Shown: positions 23,185 to 31,385, counted from the stretch's first letter. The stretch: DNA of 64,000 nucleotides from Streptomyces griseocarneus (GCF_014655595.1 NZ_BNBL01000005.1:62001-126000); one strand, 5' to 3'. Made by a program: numbers and translations. Notes: generated by a model from the letters alone, not told the origin.

Positions 23185-24123
23185 TCAGCGCCGCACGTAA
23201 CAGCGCGTAGTGGTGCCGCCCGGGAGTGTGTGGATGCGGACCAGGTCGCTGAGGTAGTGGACCAGCAGCAGACCGCGGCCGCCCGGCCGGTCCGGCGGCG
23301 GCGGGCAGCGGCCCGCCAGCGGGTCGCCGATGTGGCCGCGGTCCTCCACCTCCCACACCACGTGCTCGTCCTCGGCCCAGATCCGTACGGTCCCCGAGCC
23401 GCCGCCGTGCAGCACGCTGTTGGTCGTCAGCTCGGCGACGGCCAGGGCGAGGTCGTCCCGGCGCGAGGGCGACAGGCCCAGCGCCACGGCCCGTTCGAGG
23501 ACGAGGTGCCGGGCGTCCGGGAGGAGGTCGCTGTCGAAGGCGAACACGAAGGCGGCGGCACCGGGCGGCGGCGTGAGCGGCTGGTTGTACGCGGCGATGA
23601 CGCGGTCGGGGGCGTAGGAGCCGCTCGACGACTCCCTGCCGTCCGCGATGACCACCGGGTGGGTGGCGTACGCGTCCGCCAGCACCTCCGGGGCCAGCCC
23701 CGCCACGTCGTACGGGCACAGTATGGTGACCCGCCGCCCGGTGAAGGCGTGATTGATCAGCGCCTCGTGCTGGACGCACGCCGGGTACTCCACCGAGGAA
23801 CGGCCGGCCCAGATCGGCTCACCGATGAGGCGGACGTGCACACCGGGATGGGCGTCGGCGAAGGCCAGCAGCACCCGGGGGATGATCCGCCCCGGATTGC
23901 GCCCGGCCTGTTCCATGTCGAGGAACCGCACCGCCGCGCCGTCCTTGCCCAGCTCTCCGCGCAACTGCTTCAGGTTGTCCAGCGGCACGGCCACCGCCAC
24001 CGGCTCCCCGGCCTCCAGGCCGGCCCGGATGAACGACACATTGGCGGCGAGGTACTCGTACCGGTCCCGGTAGAACAACGCCGGATGTGTGAAGGCCTCG
24101 TCCACGGCCGTCACGTCCCCCAC
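23185..24123 (-). CDS. MEDS-domain sensor with anti-sigma-type ATPase domain
   Basis: The 312-residue protein has two domains. Residues 12-175 are a MEDS (DcmR-like sensory) domain: HPALFYRDRYEYLAANVSFIRAGL, AVAVPLDNLKQL and HEALINHAF. Residues 195-312 are a HATPase_c_2 domain with N-box LAVAELTTNSVLHGG, G1-like EVEDRG and G2-like GRGLLLVHYL, as in RsbW-like serine kinases. It may bind or phosphorylate an anti-anti-sigma factor. It lies 128 nt downstream of a SigB/F-type sigma gene on the same strand, so control of that sigma factor is a reasonable inference. Confidence 0.87.
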   Translation of the reverse strand: MGDVTAVDEAFTHPALFYRDRYEYLAANVSFIRAGLEAGEPVAVAVPLDNLKQLRGELGKDGAAVRFLDMEQAGRNPGRIIPRVLLAFADAHPGVHVRLIGEPIWAGRSSVEYPACVQHEALINHAFTGRRVTILCPYDVAGLAPEVLADAYATHPVVIADGRESSSGSYAPDRVIAAYNQPLTPPPGAAAFVFAFDSDLLPDARHLVLERAVALGLSPSRRDDLALAVAELTTNSVLHGGGSGTVRIWAEDEHVVWEVEDRGHIGDPLAGRCPPPPDRPGGRGLLLVHYLSDLVRIHTLPGGTTTRCYVRR

Positions 24124-24251
24124 CCGTCACCCCCCGATCGCCGACAATCCGGACGACGATGCCTCCACGATACGGCGATGCACGATGAGGGGAAGTGGGG
24201 GCGGTGGGACTCGGCGTCACGGCGCCGACGCCTTCCGCTCGCCACGAGGCC

Positions 24252-25148
24252 TCACTGTTCGGCGAGCATGTGCGTCCGCAGCCGCGCCAGCGTCCGGCTC
24301 AGCAGGCGGGAGACGTGCATCTGGGAGATGCCGAGCCGCTCCCCGATCTGGGACTGCGTCATCTCCTCCCCGAAGCGCATCCGCAGGATCTGCCGCTCCC
24401 GGTCGTCCAGCTCGGGCAGCAGCCGCCCGAGGACCTGGATGTTCTCGACCTTCTCCAGGTTCTCGTCCGTCGTGCCGAACCGTTCGACCCAGGCCCGCGA
24501 GACCGCGCGGGACCGCTGCGGGGCCTCGTCGTCCGCCGGCATGTCGAGGGAGTTGGCACGGTAGCCGTTGCTGGCGATCTGGGCCTCGATGACCTGGTCC
24601 TCGGTCAGGTCCATCAGCTCGGCCAGTTCCCTGACGGTGGGGGAGCGGCCGAGCCGGCTGGAGAGCTCGTCGGTGGCCTTCGCCAGCTCGACCCTCAGCT
24701 CCTGCAGCCGCCGGGGCACGTGGACCGCCCAGCTGGTGTCGCGGAAGAAACGCTTGATCTCACCGGTGATGTAGGGGATGGCGAAGGTGGTGAACTCCAC
24801 CTCCCGGGTGAGGTCGAAGCGATCGATCGCCTTGATGAGGCCGATGGTGCCGACCTGGACGATGTCCTCCATCTGCTCCGAACGCGCCCGGAAGCGGCCG
24901 GAGACGAAGCGGACCAGCGAGAGGTTCATCTCTATGAGGGTGTTGCGCACGTACTGGTAGTCGTGCGTGCCTTCCTCGAGAACCGCCAGGCGGTCGAGGA
25001 ACACCTTGGTCAGGGACCGGGCGTCCCGAGGGTCGACGCCGGCCGCGTCCTTGACCTCCGGCAGCCCTGCCGCCTGCCCCTCGTACTCCTGCGAGGCGCT
25101 CTCCCCGGCCGTCGTCGACCGCGTCGCCTGTGTGGTGGTCACGCGCAC
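24252..25148 (-). CDS. SigB/SigF/SigG-family RNA polymerase sigma factor
   Basis: The 298-residue sigma factor has regions 2, 3 and 4. Region 2 includes LSLVRFVSGRFRARSEQMEDIVQVGTIGLIKAIDRFD; region 3 starts near VPRRLQELRVELAKATDELSSRLGRSPT; region 4 ends with FGEEMTQSQIGERLGISQMHVSRLLSRTLARLR, whose HTH binds the -35 box. This is the stress/development sigma group that is numerous in Streptomyces. The start GTG 25148 follows GAAGGAGGGTGC. Region 1 is short and polar. The downstream MEDS-ATPase gene may encode its regulator. Confidence 0.92.
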   Translation of the reverse strand: MRVTTTQATRSTTAGESASQEYEGQAAGLPEVKDAAGVDPRDARSLTKVFLDRLAVLEEGTHDYQYVRNTLIEMNLSLVRFVSGRFRARSEQMEDIVQVGTIGLIKAIDRFDLTREVEFTTFAIPYITGEIKRFFRDTSWAVHVPRRLQELRVELAKATDELSSRLGRSPTVRELAELMDLTEDQVIEAQIASNGYRANSLDMPADDEAPQRSRAVSRAWVERFGTTDENLEKVENIQVLGRLLPELDDRERQILRMRFGEEMTQSQIGERLGISQMHVSRLLSRTLARLRTHMLAEQ

Positions 25149-25316
25149 CCTCCTTCGCTCGGCTGTCGGACGTGCGCCTGCCCTCCCCTCCCGTCCTCAT
25201 TCTGCTGTGGGCGAAAAATTCTTGATGTCCCGTTCGTCATACCAACGCACACCGCCTCCGTGCGGTGCCGACGCGTCATGTCGTGGAGGGGGGACGGGAC
25301 TTGCGCGGACATGCCG

Positions 25317-25346
25317 CCGCCCCCGGCCGGAAGGGGCCGGGGGCGG
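25317..25346. terminator. stem-loop terminator of the SRPBCC gene
   Basis: The 12-bp GC stem CCGCCCCCGGCC (25317-25328) pairs with 25335-25346 around a 6-nt loop, about 70 nt past the SRPBCC stop on the minus strand. Confidence 0.7.
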
Positions 25347-25414
25347 TGTGGCGTGCGCCCCGTCGCCCGGGGCGCGCCGTTCCCTGGGAGCGCGGTGTCC
25401 CGCGTGCGCGCCGC

Positions 25415-25864
25415 TCAGACCGCGCCGCGCCACTGGCCGGTCTCGAAGCCCCGCGACTCGATGAAGGTCTTGAAGCGCTCCAGGTCGCCCTTGGCCTGAC
25501 GGCGGACGAATCCGAGCTTGTCGCCGAGCGTGTCGACGAACCCCTCGGGGTCGTGGTCGAACTGCAGCATCACCTTGGTGCGCGCCACGTCCAGGCGGTG
25601 GAAGGTGACGACGCCCGCCTGCTTGACCTCACCGGCCACGGTCGTCCAGGCCACGCGCTCGTCGGGGATCTGCTCGGTGATCACCGCGTCGAACTCCCGC
25701 CGGACGCCGTCCGTCTTCGTCACCCAGTGGGTGAGCGTCGGCGTCCGCTGTTCGACGCGTTCCACGCCCTCCATGAAGCGGGGGAACTCCTCGAACTGCG
25801 TCCACTGGTTGTACGCGGTGGTGACGGGGACGGCGACCTCGATGGATTCCTCGATCTTCGCCAT
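25415..25864 (-). CDS. SRPBCC family protein
   Basis: The 149-residue protein has a START-like fold (polyketide cyclase/dehydrase group). The opening KIEESIEVAVPVTTAYNQWTQFEEFPRFMEGVERVEQ and the phrase DERVAWTTVAGEVKQAGVVTFHRLD are the usual first strands and helix pair of the cavity; the C-terminal helix is LGFVRRQAKGDLERFKTFIESRG. These proteins bind a small hydrophobic ligand; no catalytic role can be assigned. A ribosome site (GGAGAGGC on the minus strand) precedes ATG 25864. It neighbours the sigma factor and the stress-type small membrane proteins. Confidence 0.88.
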   Translation of the reverse strand: MAKIEESIEVAVPVTTAYNQWTQFEEFPRFMEGVERVEQRTPTLTHWVTKTDGVRREFDAVITEQIPDERVAWTTVAGEVKQAGVVTFHRLDVARTKVMLQFDHDPEGFVDTLGDKLGFVRRQAKGDLERFKTFIESRGFETGQWRGAV

Positions 25865-26043
25865 GATGCCTCTCCTTTGACGTCGGTGACGGACGGTCGG
25901 TCACCTTCGCGGCTGCCCTCGATCCGTACGGTCAGACATCGGGCGGCGGCTGTTTCCGTCCCGCGCCGCCGGGCAGCCGACGCGGAGAAGAGATCGCGGA
26001 AGAGATCGTGGAAGAGCCGATTCGAAAGGAGGAAACGCACGGC

Positions 26044-26208
26044 ATGGTGTTCCTCGTCGCAGCTCTCCTCGTCCTGGGCCTCCTGTCCGGCACCGTGGCC
26101 CACATCCCGCCGGCGGTGAGCCTCGTCGCGGCGGGACTCGTCTCCGCCTGGCTCCTGGTCTTCGCCCTGCGCGAGCGCGAGCGCCGCCCGCACCGGCGGA
26201 ACCACTGA
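26044..26208 (+). CDS. small two-helix membrane protein
   Basis: The 54-residue protein consists of two hydrophobic helices (FLVAALLVLGLLSGTVAHI and AVSLVAAGLVSAWLLVFAL) and a basic tail (RERERRPHRRNH) on the cytosolic side. ATG 26044 is used because AAAGGAGG (26025-26032) lies 11 nt before it; an in-frame GTG at 26008 would add 12 charged residues. Similar small proteins sit beside SigB-type stress genes in Streptomyces. The function is unknown. Confidence 0.6.
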   Translation: MVFLVAALLVLGLLSGTVAHIPPAVSLVAAGLVSAWLLVFALRERERRPHRRNH

Positions 26209-26245
26209 CCGCACGCCACACGGCCCGACCCGAGAGGAAGGACCG

Positions 26246-26599
26246 ATGAAATCCCCTGTCACCACCGCCACGTACGACGGCGAACGCACTACGTCCCGTA
26301 CGACGCCACCGGCCCGTACGACGGGCGCCGAGCGGACCGGCCGCCACCGCGCGGACGCCCGGCGTGGCGACGCCGACCTCATGGCGATCGCGTCCTTCGT
26401 CGCCGGACTCGTGGGACTCCTCGTCTTCAACGTCGTCCTCGGCCCCTGCGCCCTCGTCCTCGGCGCCACCGCCCTCGCCCGTGGTACGGACCGCCGCTTC
26501 CGCGCCCTCCTGGGCTGCGCTCTGGGCTGCGCCGACCTGGTGCTGCTGGCCGTGCTCTCCCTCGTGCAGGGAACGCCGAGCTGGCACATGAGCGCCTGA
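26246..26599 (+). CDS. DUF4190-like membrane protein
   Basis: The 117-residue protein has a Thr/Arg-rich polar N-terminus (residues 1-43) and two helices, MAIASFVAGLVGLLVFNVVLGPCALVLGATALARG and LLGCALGCADLVLLAVLSLVQG, joined by a short charged loop. The helical hairpin with the first helix running into a Gly-Pro turn is the DUF4190 pattern. AGGAAGG precedes ATG 26246, which lies 37 nt after the small two-helix protein, so the two may be co-transcribed. Its last codons coincide with a 10-bp tandem repeat. Confidence 0.75.
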   Translation: MKSPVTTATYDGERTTSRTTPPARTTGAERTGRHRADARRGDADLMAIASFVAGLVGLLVFNVVLGPCALVLGATALARGTDRRFRALLGCALGCADLVLLAVLSLVQGTPSWHMSA

Positions 26600-26640
26600 C
26601 GCGACCTGACGCGACCGGACGGGGCCTGACGGGACCGGGT
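26595..26640 (+). repeat. 10-bp tandem repeat, about 4.5 copies
   Basis: CCTGACGCGA is repeated exactly at 26595 and 26605, then imperfectly at 26615 (CCGGACGGGG) and 26625 (CCTGACGGGA), with a partial fifth unit. It spans the DUF4190 stop codon and supplies the -35 element (CTGACG, 26626-26631) of the next gene's promoter, whose -10 is TAGGGT at 26649-26654. Confidence 0.8.
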
Positions 26641-26661
26641 GGACCCACTAGGGTGCCCGGC

Positions 26662-27093
26662 ATGAAGATCATCGACCTTGCCCCCGGCGACGACCGGCTC
26701 ATATCCGACCTGCTGCCCGTCCTGCGGCAGCTGCGCCCGCACCTGACGGAAGACCTCTTCCGGCAGGTCTACGAGGAGGGCCACGGCCAGGGCCTGCGCT
26801 TCACGGCCGCGTACGGCGACGACGGCGTGTGCGTGGGCGCGGCCGGCTGGCGCGTCCTCGTCAACACGAGTGCGCTGCGGGCGCTGTACGTGGACGACCT
26901 GGTGACCGCCTCCGACGCGCGGTCCACCGGCGTCGGCCGCCGGCTCCTCGCGCACCTCGAGGAGCACGCCCGCGAGGCCGGCTGCCATCTGTTCACCCTG
27001 GACTCCGGCACCCACCGCACCGACGCCCACCGCTTCTACCTGCGGGAGCGGATGGCCATCTCCGCCTTCCACTTCCAGAAGGACGTCGGCTGA
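26662..27093 (+). CDS. GNAT family N-acetyltransferase
   Basis: The 143-residue protein has GNAT motif A as ASDARSTGVGRRLLAHLEEHAREAGC, in which the RxxGxG signature is DARSTGVGRRLL, around residues 88-112, after the strand LRALYVDDLVT. The C-terminal HRTDAHRFYLRERMAISAFHFQKDV is the usual motif B and acceptor lid. It should acetylate a small molecule or protein amine. ATG 26662 lies 7 nt after TAGGGT (26649-26654), with CTGACG 17 bp further upstream; with no Shine-Dalgarno it is a clear leaderless candidate. Confidence 0.9.
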   Translation: MKIIDLAPGDDRLISDLLPVLRQLRPHLTEDLFRQVYEEGHGQGLRFTAAYGDDGVCVGAAGWRVLVNTSALRALYVDDLVTASDARSTGVGRRLLAHLEEHAREAGCHLFTLDSGTHRTDAHRFYLRERMAISAFHFQKDVG

Positions 27094-27297
27094 CACGGCC
27101 GCCCCGAAGGCCGTCCGGCGCGGGCCCCGCGCCCGCGCCGGCCGGGCGCCGGGACGCCCCCGGCGGCCCGTCCGGCCGAACGAGGCCGAGCGGCGCGGTG
27201 CGCGATCCCTCATGCTGGTCTCGGCGGCCACGCGCGCCGCACGCGTCGAGGGGGTGACCGCAAGGGGGGCCGACCGAGGGCCGAAGGACTGAGCACA

Positions 27298-28245
27298 GTG
27301 ACGATCAAGACCTTCCTCGGGTCCGGCACGGACCGCCCCCAGGAGCTTGCCGCCGCCAAGCAGGCCTGCGTGACGCCCACCGGCGCGCCCCCGCGGGTCT
27401 CCGTCGTCATTCCGGCCCGCGACTGCGGCCCGACGATCGAGGGCGTGGTGCGGCCGGTCGTCGAGGACCTCATGGCGGCCGGGGCCGTCGACGAGGTCCT
27501 GGTCGTCAATCACGACTCCACGGACGACACCGCCGACCGGGCGGCCCGCGCGGGAGCCCGCGTCATCGACTTCTCGGCGGCCGGCCCGATCACCGAGATC
27601 CCGGGCTCCGGCAAGGGCTCGGTCATGTGGAAGGGCATCTGGGCCAGCGACGGCGACATCGTCGTCTTCACCGACGGCGACCACCTGAGGTTCGACTCCT
27701 CCAAGGTCTCCCGGCTCATCGGCCCCCTGCTGGACGACTCCTCGCTCCACCACGTGCGGGCCTTCTACGACCATTACGAGGGTGGGCGCACCACCGAGGC
27801 CATGGCCCGCCCGATGCTGTCCCTGCTGCACCCGGAGCTGGCCGGCATGCGCCAGCCCCTCAGCGGCGAGCACGCCACGCGGCGTTCGACGCTGGCCGAG
27901 CTGGTGTTCCCCGTCGGCTGGGGCACGGAATTCGGGATCCTCGACCAGATCAGCCGCCGCCACGGCGCCGCGTCCATCGGCCAGGTGGACCTCCAGTACA
28001 AGGAGCACGTCAAGGGGGACTGGGCGCACATCTCGATGCAGGCATTCGAACTGCTCTACGTCGCCATGCGGACGGAGTTCCGGGCGCAGGGCCGCCCGCT
28101 CCCGGAGCACTGGGGCAGCGTCGTGATGACGCCCGGCGACCGGCCGGGCGAGGTTCTCCGGCGCGCCGCCCGGACGGCGGAGCTGCCGCCGCTCATGACA
28201 TTGCCGGGCTGGCCGGACCGGGAGCGGGAGCGTCTCGGTTCGTGA
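27298..28245 (+). CDS. gpgS: glucosyl-3-phosphoglycerate synthase-like glycosyltransferase (GT81)
   Basis: The 315-residue GT-A enzyme should transfer glucose from a nucleotide sugar to 3-phosphoglycerate, the first step to glucosylglycerate or methylglucose lipopolysaccharide precursors. VSVVIPARD opens the nucleotide-binding domain at about residues 38-46, followed by VLVVNHDSTDDTAD. The acceptor-side motif GSGKGSVMWKGIWASDGDIVVFTDGDH has the metal-binding DxD as DGD, where most relatives have DSD. The phrase LSGEHATRR and the FPVGWGTEFGILDQI segment are typical for GpgS. GTG 27298 is the start. The gene stands alone. Confidence 0.85.
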   Translation: MTIKTFLGSGTDRPQELAAAKQACVTPTGAPPRVSVVIPARDCGPTIEGVVRPVVEDLMAAGAVDEVLVVNHDSTDDTADRAARAGARVIDFSAAGPITEIPGSGKGSVMWKGIWASDGDIVVFTDGDHLRFDSSKVSRLIGPLLDDSSLHHVRAFYDHYEGGRTTEAMARPMLSLLHPELAGMRQPLSGEHATRRSTLAELVFPVGWGTEFGILDQISRRHGAASIGQVDLQYKEHVKGDWAHISMQAFELLYVAMRTEFRAQGRPLPEHWGSVVMTPGDRPGEVLRRAARTAELPPLMTLPGWPDRERERLGS

Positions 28246-28272
28246 CCCGTCCGTTCTGCGCGGGCGCGGGCG

Positions 28273-28572
28273 TCATGCGGCGCCGCGGCCGCCCCGGCCG
28301 GCCGCGGCGCGGAGCTCGTCCGCGGTCACCTCGACGGGGCCGGCCGTGGGGGTGGCGGGAAGGCGGCCGTCCTCGTCGACGAGGCCCCGGAGGCGTTCGA
28401 TGCGCGGGCGTTCCGATTCGAACTGCTGAACGAAGGTGACCCAGTGGTGCAGGAGGCGGGGGAGCGCGTCGACGTCCGTGAACGACACCTCGCGCATGAA
28501 GGTGGCGCGGAGTTCGGGGTGGGGGAGCGCGTGACTGATGCCGTCGATGGTCCACTGCCTGCCGGTGCTCAT
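28273..28572 (-). CDS. conserved protein of unknown function, 99 residues
   Basis: ATG 28572 follows GGAGGACCCG, a near-perfect ribosome site. The protein opens MSTGRQWTIDGISHALPHPELRATFMREVSF, contains DVDALPRLLHHWVTFVQQFESERPRIE and ends in an Ala/Gly/Arg-rich tail. It looks mostly helical and cytosolic. I do not recognise a named family. It is divergent from the next gene, with 124 bp between the starts. Confidence 0.7.
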   Translation of the reverse strand: MSTGRQWTIDGISHALPHPELRATFMREVSFTDVDALPRLLHHWVTFVQQFESERPRIERLRGLVDEDGRLPATPTAGPVEVTADELRAAAGRGGRGAA

Positions 28573-28696
28573 CGGGTCCTCCACGCTTCGCGGCCGCCTG
28601 TCACGGTAGCGGATGGCGGGGGCCCAGGCGGCCCGGCCGGGATCCACGGCCCGGGCGCCGGGCGGGGAAGGGGCCGCTGGGGCAGACTGGGCCGGT

Positions 28697-29332
28697 GTGG
28701 GAACCGGACGCCGGCTGAGGTTCGACGGCTGGATCGCGGGGATGGGCACGGCGTCGGGCACGCGCGTGGTGCTCGGGCACTGGGCCCGGTCGCCCTTCGG
28801 CCCGTTCAGCGATGTGATGGCCGAGCGCGCCGACGGCAGCCGGCTGCTGCTCGCCCCGACGGCGGAGACGGCGGAGTTCATCGCCGCCACCTACACGTTC
28901 GACCGGGTCCGTGTCGCACCGGTGGGCGTGAACACGACCGGACCCGTCTGGACCGTCGCCGCCGGCCCCCTGGACCTGCGCTTCGTCGTCGGCCGGCGGG
29001 GCCCGACGGGCCTGCTGCTGCGGGCCGTGCCCCCGGCGGTCGGCTCCCACCCGGCCTGGATCACCGTGGTGAGCCCGCCGGCCCGCCTCCTGACGGGGAG
29101 CCGCACCCGGGGCACCGCACGGGCGGGCCGCCGGGAGTTCTACGGCGCCCACGACCTCCACCCGGTCGTCGCCGTGACGGCCGCCTGGGAGGGCGAGGAC
29201 CTCGGCCCTCTCGCGCCGGTCCGCCCTCCGGTCCGCTTCGGCTTCGCCTCGGCGCCCACGTCCCCCGCGCTCGTGCGCGTCACCACCACCGTCGTCGCTG
29301 CGCGGGCGCGCCGGGTCAGGCGTGGTCGGTGA
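28697..29332 (+). CDS. hypothetical protein, 211 residues
   Basis: GTG 28697 is chosen because CAGACT (28683-28688) lies 8 nt before it, a leaderless arrangement. The frame is open further upstream but low-complexity there. The protein reads LRFDGWIAGMGTASGTRVVLGHWARSPFGPFSDVMAER and then RLLLAPTAETAEFIAATYTFDRV, a pattern of a soluble alpha/beta protein. It ends in a basic tail RARRVRRGR. I recall this type as a conserved Streptomyces hypothetical but can give no function. Its last 17 nt overlap the 3' end of the convergent Cys-rich gene. Confidence 0.65.
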   Translation: MGTGRRLRFDGWIAGMGTASGTRVVLGHWARSPFGPFSDVMAERADGSRLLLAPTAETAEFIAATYTFDRVRVAPVGVNTTGPVWTVAAGPLDLRFVVGRRGPTGLLLRAVPPAVGSHPAWITVVSPPARLLTGSRTRGTARAGRREFYGAHDLHPVVAVTAAWEGEDLGPLAPVRPPVRFGFASAPTSPALVRVTTTVVAARARRVRRGR

Positions 29333-29549
29333 GCTGGGTGTACCCCTTCGCCCGTGCGCAGTGGGCGCAGCAGAAGAACATGCCGTTCGTCTCCAGGCCG
29401 TGGCCCAGGATGCGGCATCCGCAGTTGTCGCAGACCGGCGCGAGTTTGTGGGCCGCGCATTCGAAGCTGTCGAAGACGTGCACGGCCCCCGCGGCGCGTA
29501 CTTCGAAGGCCAGTTCGTAGTCGTTGCCGCAGACCTCGCACACCGTCAT
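29316..29549 (-). CDS. cysteine-rich zinc-ribbon/metallothionein-like small protein
   Basis: The 77-residue protein contains nine Cys: CEVCG, a single ECAAHK, CDNCGC and FCCAHCA, with nearby His. These pairs form a double zinc-binding pattern similar to small prokaryotic metallothionein-like proteins. Two in-frame ATGs compete. The ribosome site AAGGA directly touches ATG 29558, which leaves no room, but is 9 nt from ATG 29549, so 29549 is the better start. It runs head to tail after the PP2C gene and converges with the preceding hypothetical gene. Confidence 0.75.
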   Translation of the reverse strand: MTVCEVCGNDYELAFEVRAAGAVHVFDSFECAAHKLAPVCDNCGCRILGHGLETNGMFFCCAHCARAKGYTQLTDHA

Positions 29550-29692
29550 GTCGCTCATTCCTTGCCGCTCTCTGGGGTCGGGGCGCTGTCGCCGTCCGGC
29601 GCTCGGTCGCCAGGATGCAACACACCGGGTTCCCGGATCGGTCGGCGCCACGACGACGCGGGTACGGGGGCGCGGGCATCGCCCGTCCGGCC

Positions 29693-30802
29693 TCATCCCG
29701 ACGTGAGCGGTTCACGCCGTTCGATGGCCAGGATGGCCACGTCGTCGCTCACGGATCCCCCGGCATGGGCGAGGAGGTCGCGGTGGACGCGCTGGACGAG
29801 TCGCTGCGGGTCGGTCTCCTGCCAGGAGGCGACCCGTTCGACGAGCGGATAGAAGCGTCCGCCGGCATCACGGGTCTCGATGACGCCGTCCGTGTACAGC
29901 AGGAGCACATCGCCCACCCCGTACGGGAAGGACTCCGACGTGTAGTCGTCCTCCGTCAGGGCGCCGCTCATGCCGAGCGGCAGCGCGGGGTCGGCCACCG
30001 CCAGGGCGGTGACCGCGCCTCCGCTCAGCAGCAGCGGGGGAGGATGGCCGCAGTTGATCAGGTGGATCAGCGGCTGGTCGTCGGGGATGTCCAGAACGGC
30101 CGCGGTCACGAACCGCTCCCCGGACGCGTCCGGCTCCGTCATCTCCCAGTACGAGGCGTTCTGCAGGTGCGCCACCAGCCGGGGCAGCGGGGGGTTGCGG
30201 TGCGCCGCCGCGCGGAAGGCACCCAGCAGCAGGGCGGCGTCCCCGATCGCCGAGAGCCCCTTGCCGCGCACGTCGCCGATCATGACGCGGGTCCCGTGCC
30301 GGGTCCGCGCGACCGCGTAGAGGTCGCCGCCCATGCGGGTCTCGGCCTCGGCGGCGAGGTAGACCGACGCACACCCCAGGGGGCCGATGCGGGCGGGGAT
30401 CGGCCGCAGGAACACGCGCTGGGTCACCTCGGCGACCAGGCGCGCCTGGCTGAGCTGCCGTTCGTGCCCCTCCTGGGCGTGCCGGAAGATGACCAGGAGG
30501 ACGGAGATGAGGAGCAGGGCGGCGATCTGGGCCTGGTGGTTCGGCGTCGTCAGGCCGCCGTGGAAGACCCCGATGACGACCTGGGCGGTCACGGCGAGGG
30601 CCCCGATGACGGCGGTGAGCGCCGTGCCGCCGATGGCGGCGCTGATCGCGGGCGCGGCGACCAGGAGCGGCCCCAGATGGATGTCCGGGGGCGTCAGCAG
30701 ATCGACGACGGTGACCAGGGCGATGAGCCCGATCGGCACCGCGACCAGCGAGCGGCTCAAGGGCCGCCGCCCGGAACCGAACCGTCTCCGCTGAAGGGCC
30801 AT
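29693..30802 (-). CDS. membrane PP2C/SpoIIE-type serine/threonine phosphatase
   Basis: The 369-residue protein has four or so hydrophobic helices in residues 18-105 (SLVAVPIGLIALVTVVDLL, PLLVAAPAISAAIGGTALTAVIGALAVT and IAALLLISVLLVIF) and a cytosolic SpoIIE/PP2C phosphatase domain in residues 140-360. Metal-binding motifs are GGDLYAV near 160 and DVRGKGLSA near 178, then INCGHPPPLLL and LLLYTDGVIETRD, with the last Asp in SVSDDVAILAI. Such enzymes dephosphorylate anti-anti-sigma factors and feed into SigB-like regulation. The sensory input is likely the membrane part. It is monocistronic. Confidence 0.92.
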   Translation of the reverse strand: MALQRRRFGSGRRPLSRSLVAVPIGLIALVTVVDLLTPPDIHLGPLLVAAPAISAAIGGTALTAVIGALAVTAQVVIGVFHGGLTTPNHQAQIAALLLISVLLVIFRHAQEGHERQLSQARLVAEVTQRVFLRPIPARIGPLGCASVYLAAEAETRMGGDLYAVARTRHGTRVMIGDVRGKGLSAIGDAALLLGAFRAAAHRNPPLPRLVAHLQNASYWEMTEPDASGERFVTAAVLDIPDDQPLIHLINCGHPPPLLLSGGAVTALAVADPALPLGMSGALTEDDYTSESFPYGVGDVLLLYTDGVIETRDAGGRFYPLVERVASWQETDPQRLVQRVHRDLLAHAGGSVSDDVAILAIERREPLTSG

Positions 30803-30944
30803 GGTTCCTGCTTACCTCTTCGGCGCGCTCCCTGCTCACCTGCCACAACCGTGGCCATCGTCGTCACCCGCTCCGAGCCGTTGCCGCCGGGGCGGCTCTC
30901 CCCGCCGGCGCCCGGTTTCGCGGCGCGGCGGCTACGGTGAACGG

Positions 30945-31376
30945 GTGGCGGGAACCTGGGCGATCGACGATGCGGGTGTACTGCGGCTGCCCTCCGGGCG
31001 CCTGATCCGGGGCCGGGGGCTGCGCCGCGGCCTTCCGCCCGGCCCGCTCCCCGGCTTCGCCGTCCATCTCCTCGGCAAGCGGCCCCCGGCAGTGCCCTGG
31101 GAGGCCCGCTGGCTGCGCTGGCCGGACTTCTGGCTGCCCGAGAGCCCCACCGAGGCCCAGGCCGTGCTCGGCGAGGCATGGGCGCGGGCCGGATCCGAGC
31201 GCGTCGAGATCGCCTGCGGCGGCGGCCGCGGCCGCACCGGCACCGCCCTTGCGTGCCTCGCCGTCCTGGACGGCGTCCCCGCCGATCGGGCCGTGGAGTT
31301 CGTACGCCGCCACTACGACCGGCGCGCCGTCGAGACCCCCTGGCAGAAGCGCTACGTCCGCCGCTTCGCCGGCTGA
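30945..31376 (+). CDS. protein-tyrosine-phosphatase-like protein
   Basis: The 143-residue protein has the Cys-x5-Arg P-loop as CGGGRGRTGT at about residues 89-98, followed by a helix ALACLAVLDGVP. In classical phosphatases the loop is HCx5R; here the His is Ala (IAC). The conserved Asp of the acid loop may be in the RWPDFWLPE segment. The protein should act on phosphotyrosine or a small phosphorylated molecule. GTG 30945 sits 6 nt after TACGGT (30933-30938) and lacks a Shine-Dalgarno, so it is probably leaderless. Confidence 0.8.
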   Translation: MAGTWAIDDAGVLRLPSGRLIRGRGLRRGLPPGPLPGFAVHLLGKRPPAVPWEARWLRWPDFWLPESPTEAQAVLGEAWARAGSERVEIACGGGRGRTGTALACLAVLDGVPADRAVEFVRRHYDRRAVETPWQKRYVRRFAG

Positions 31377-31385
31377 CCGGCCGCC

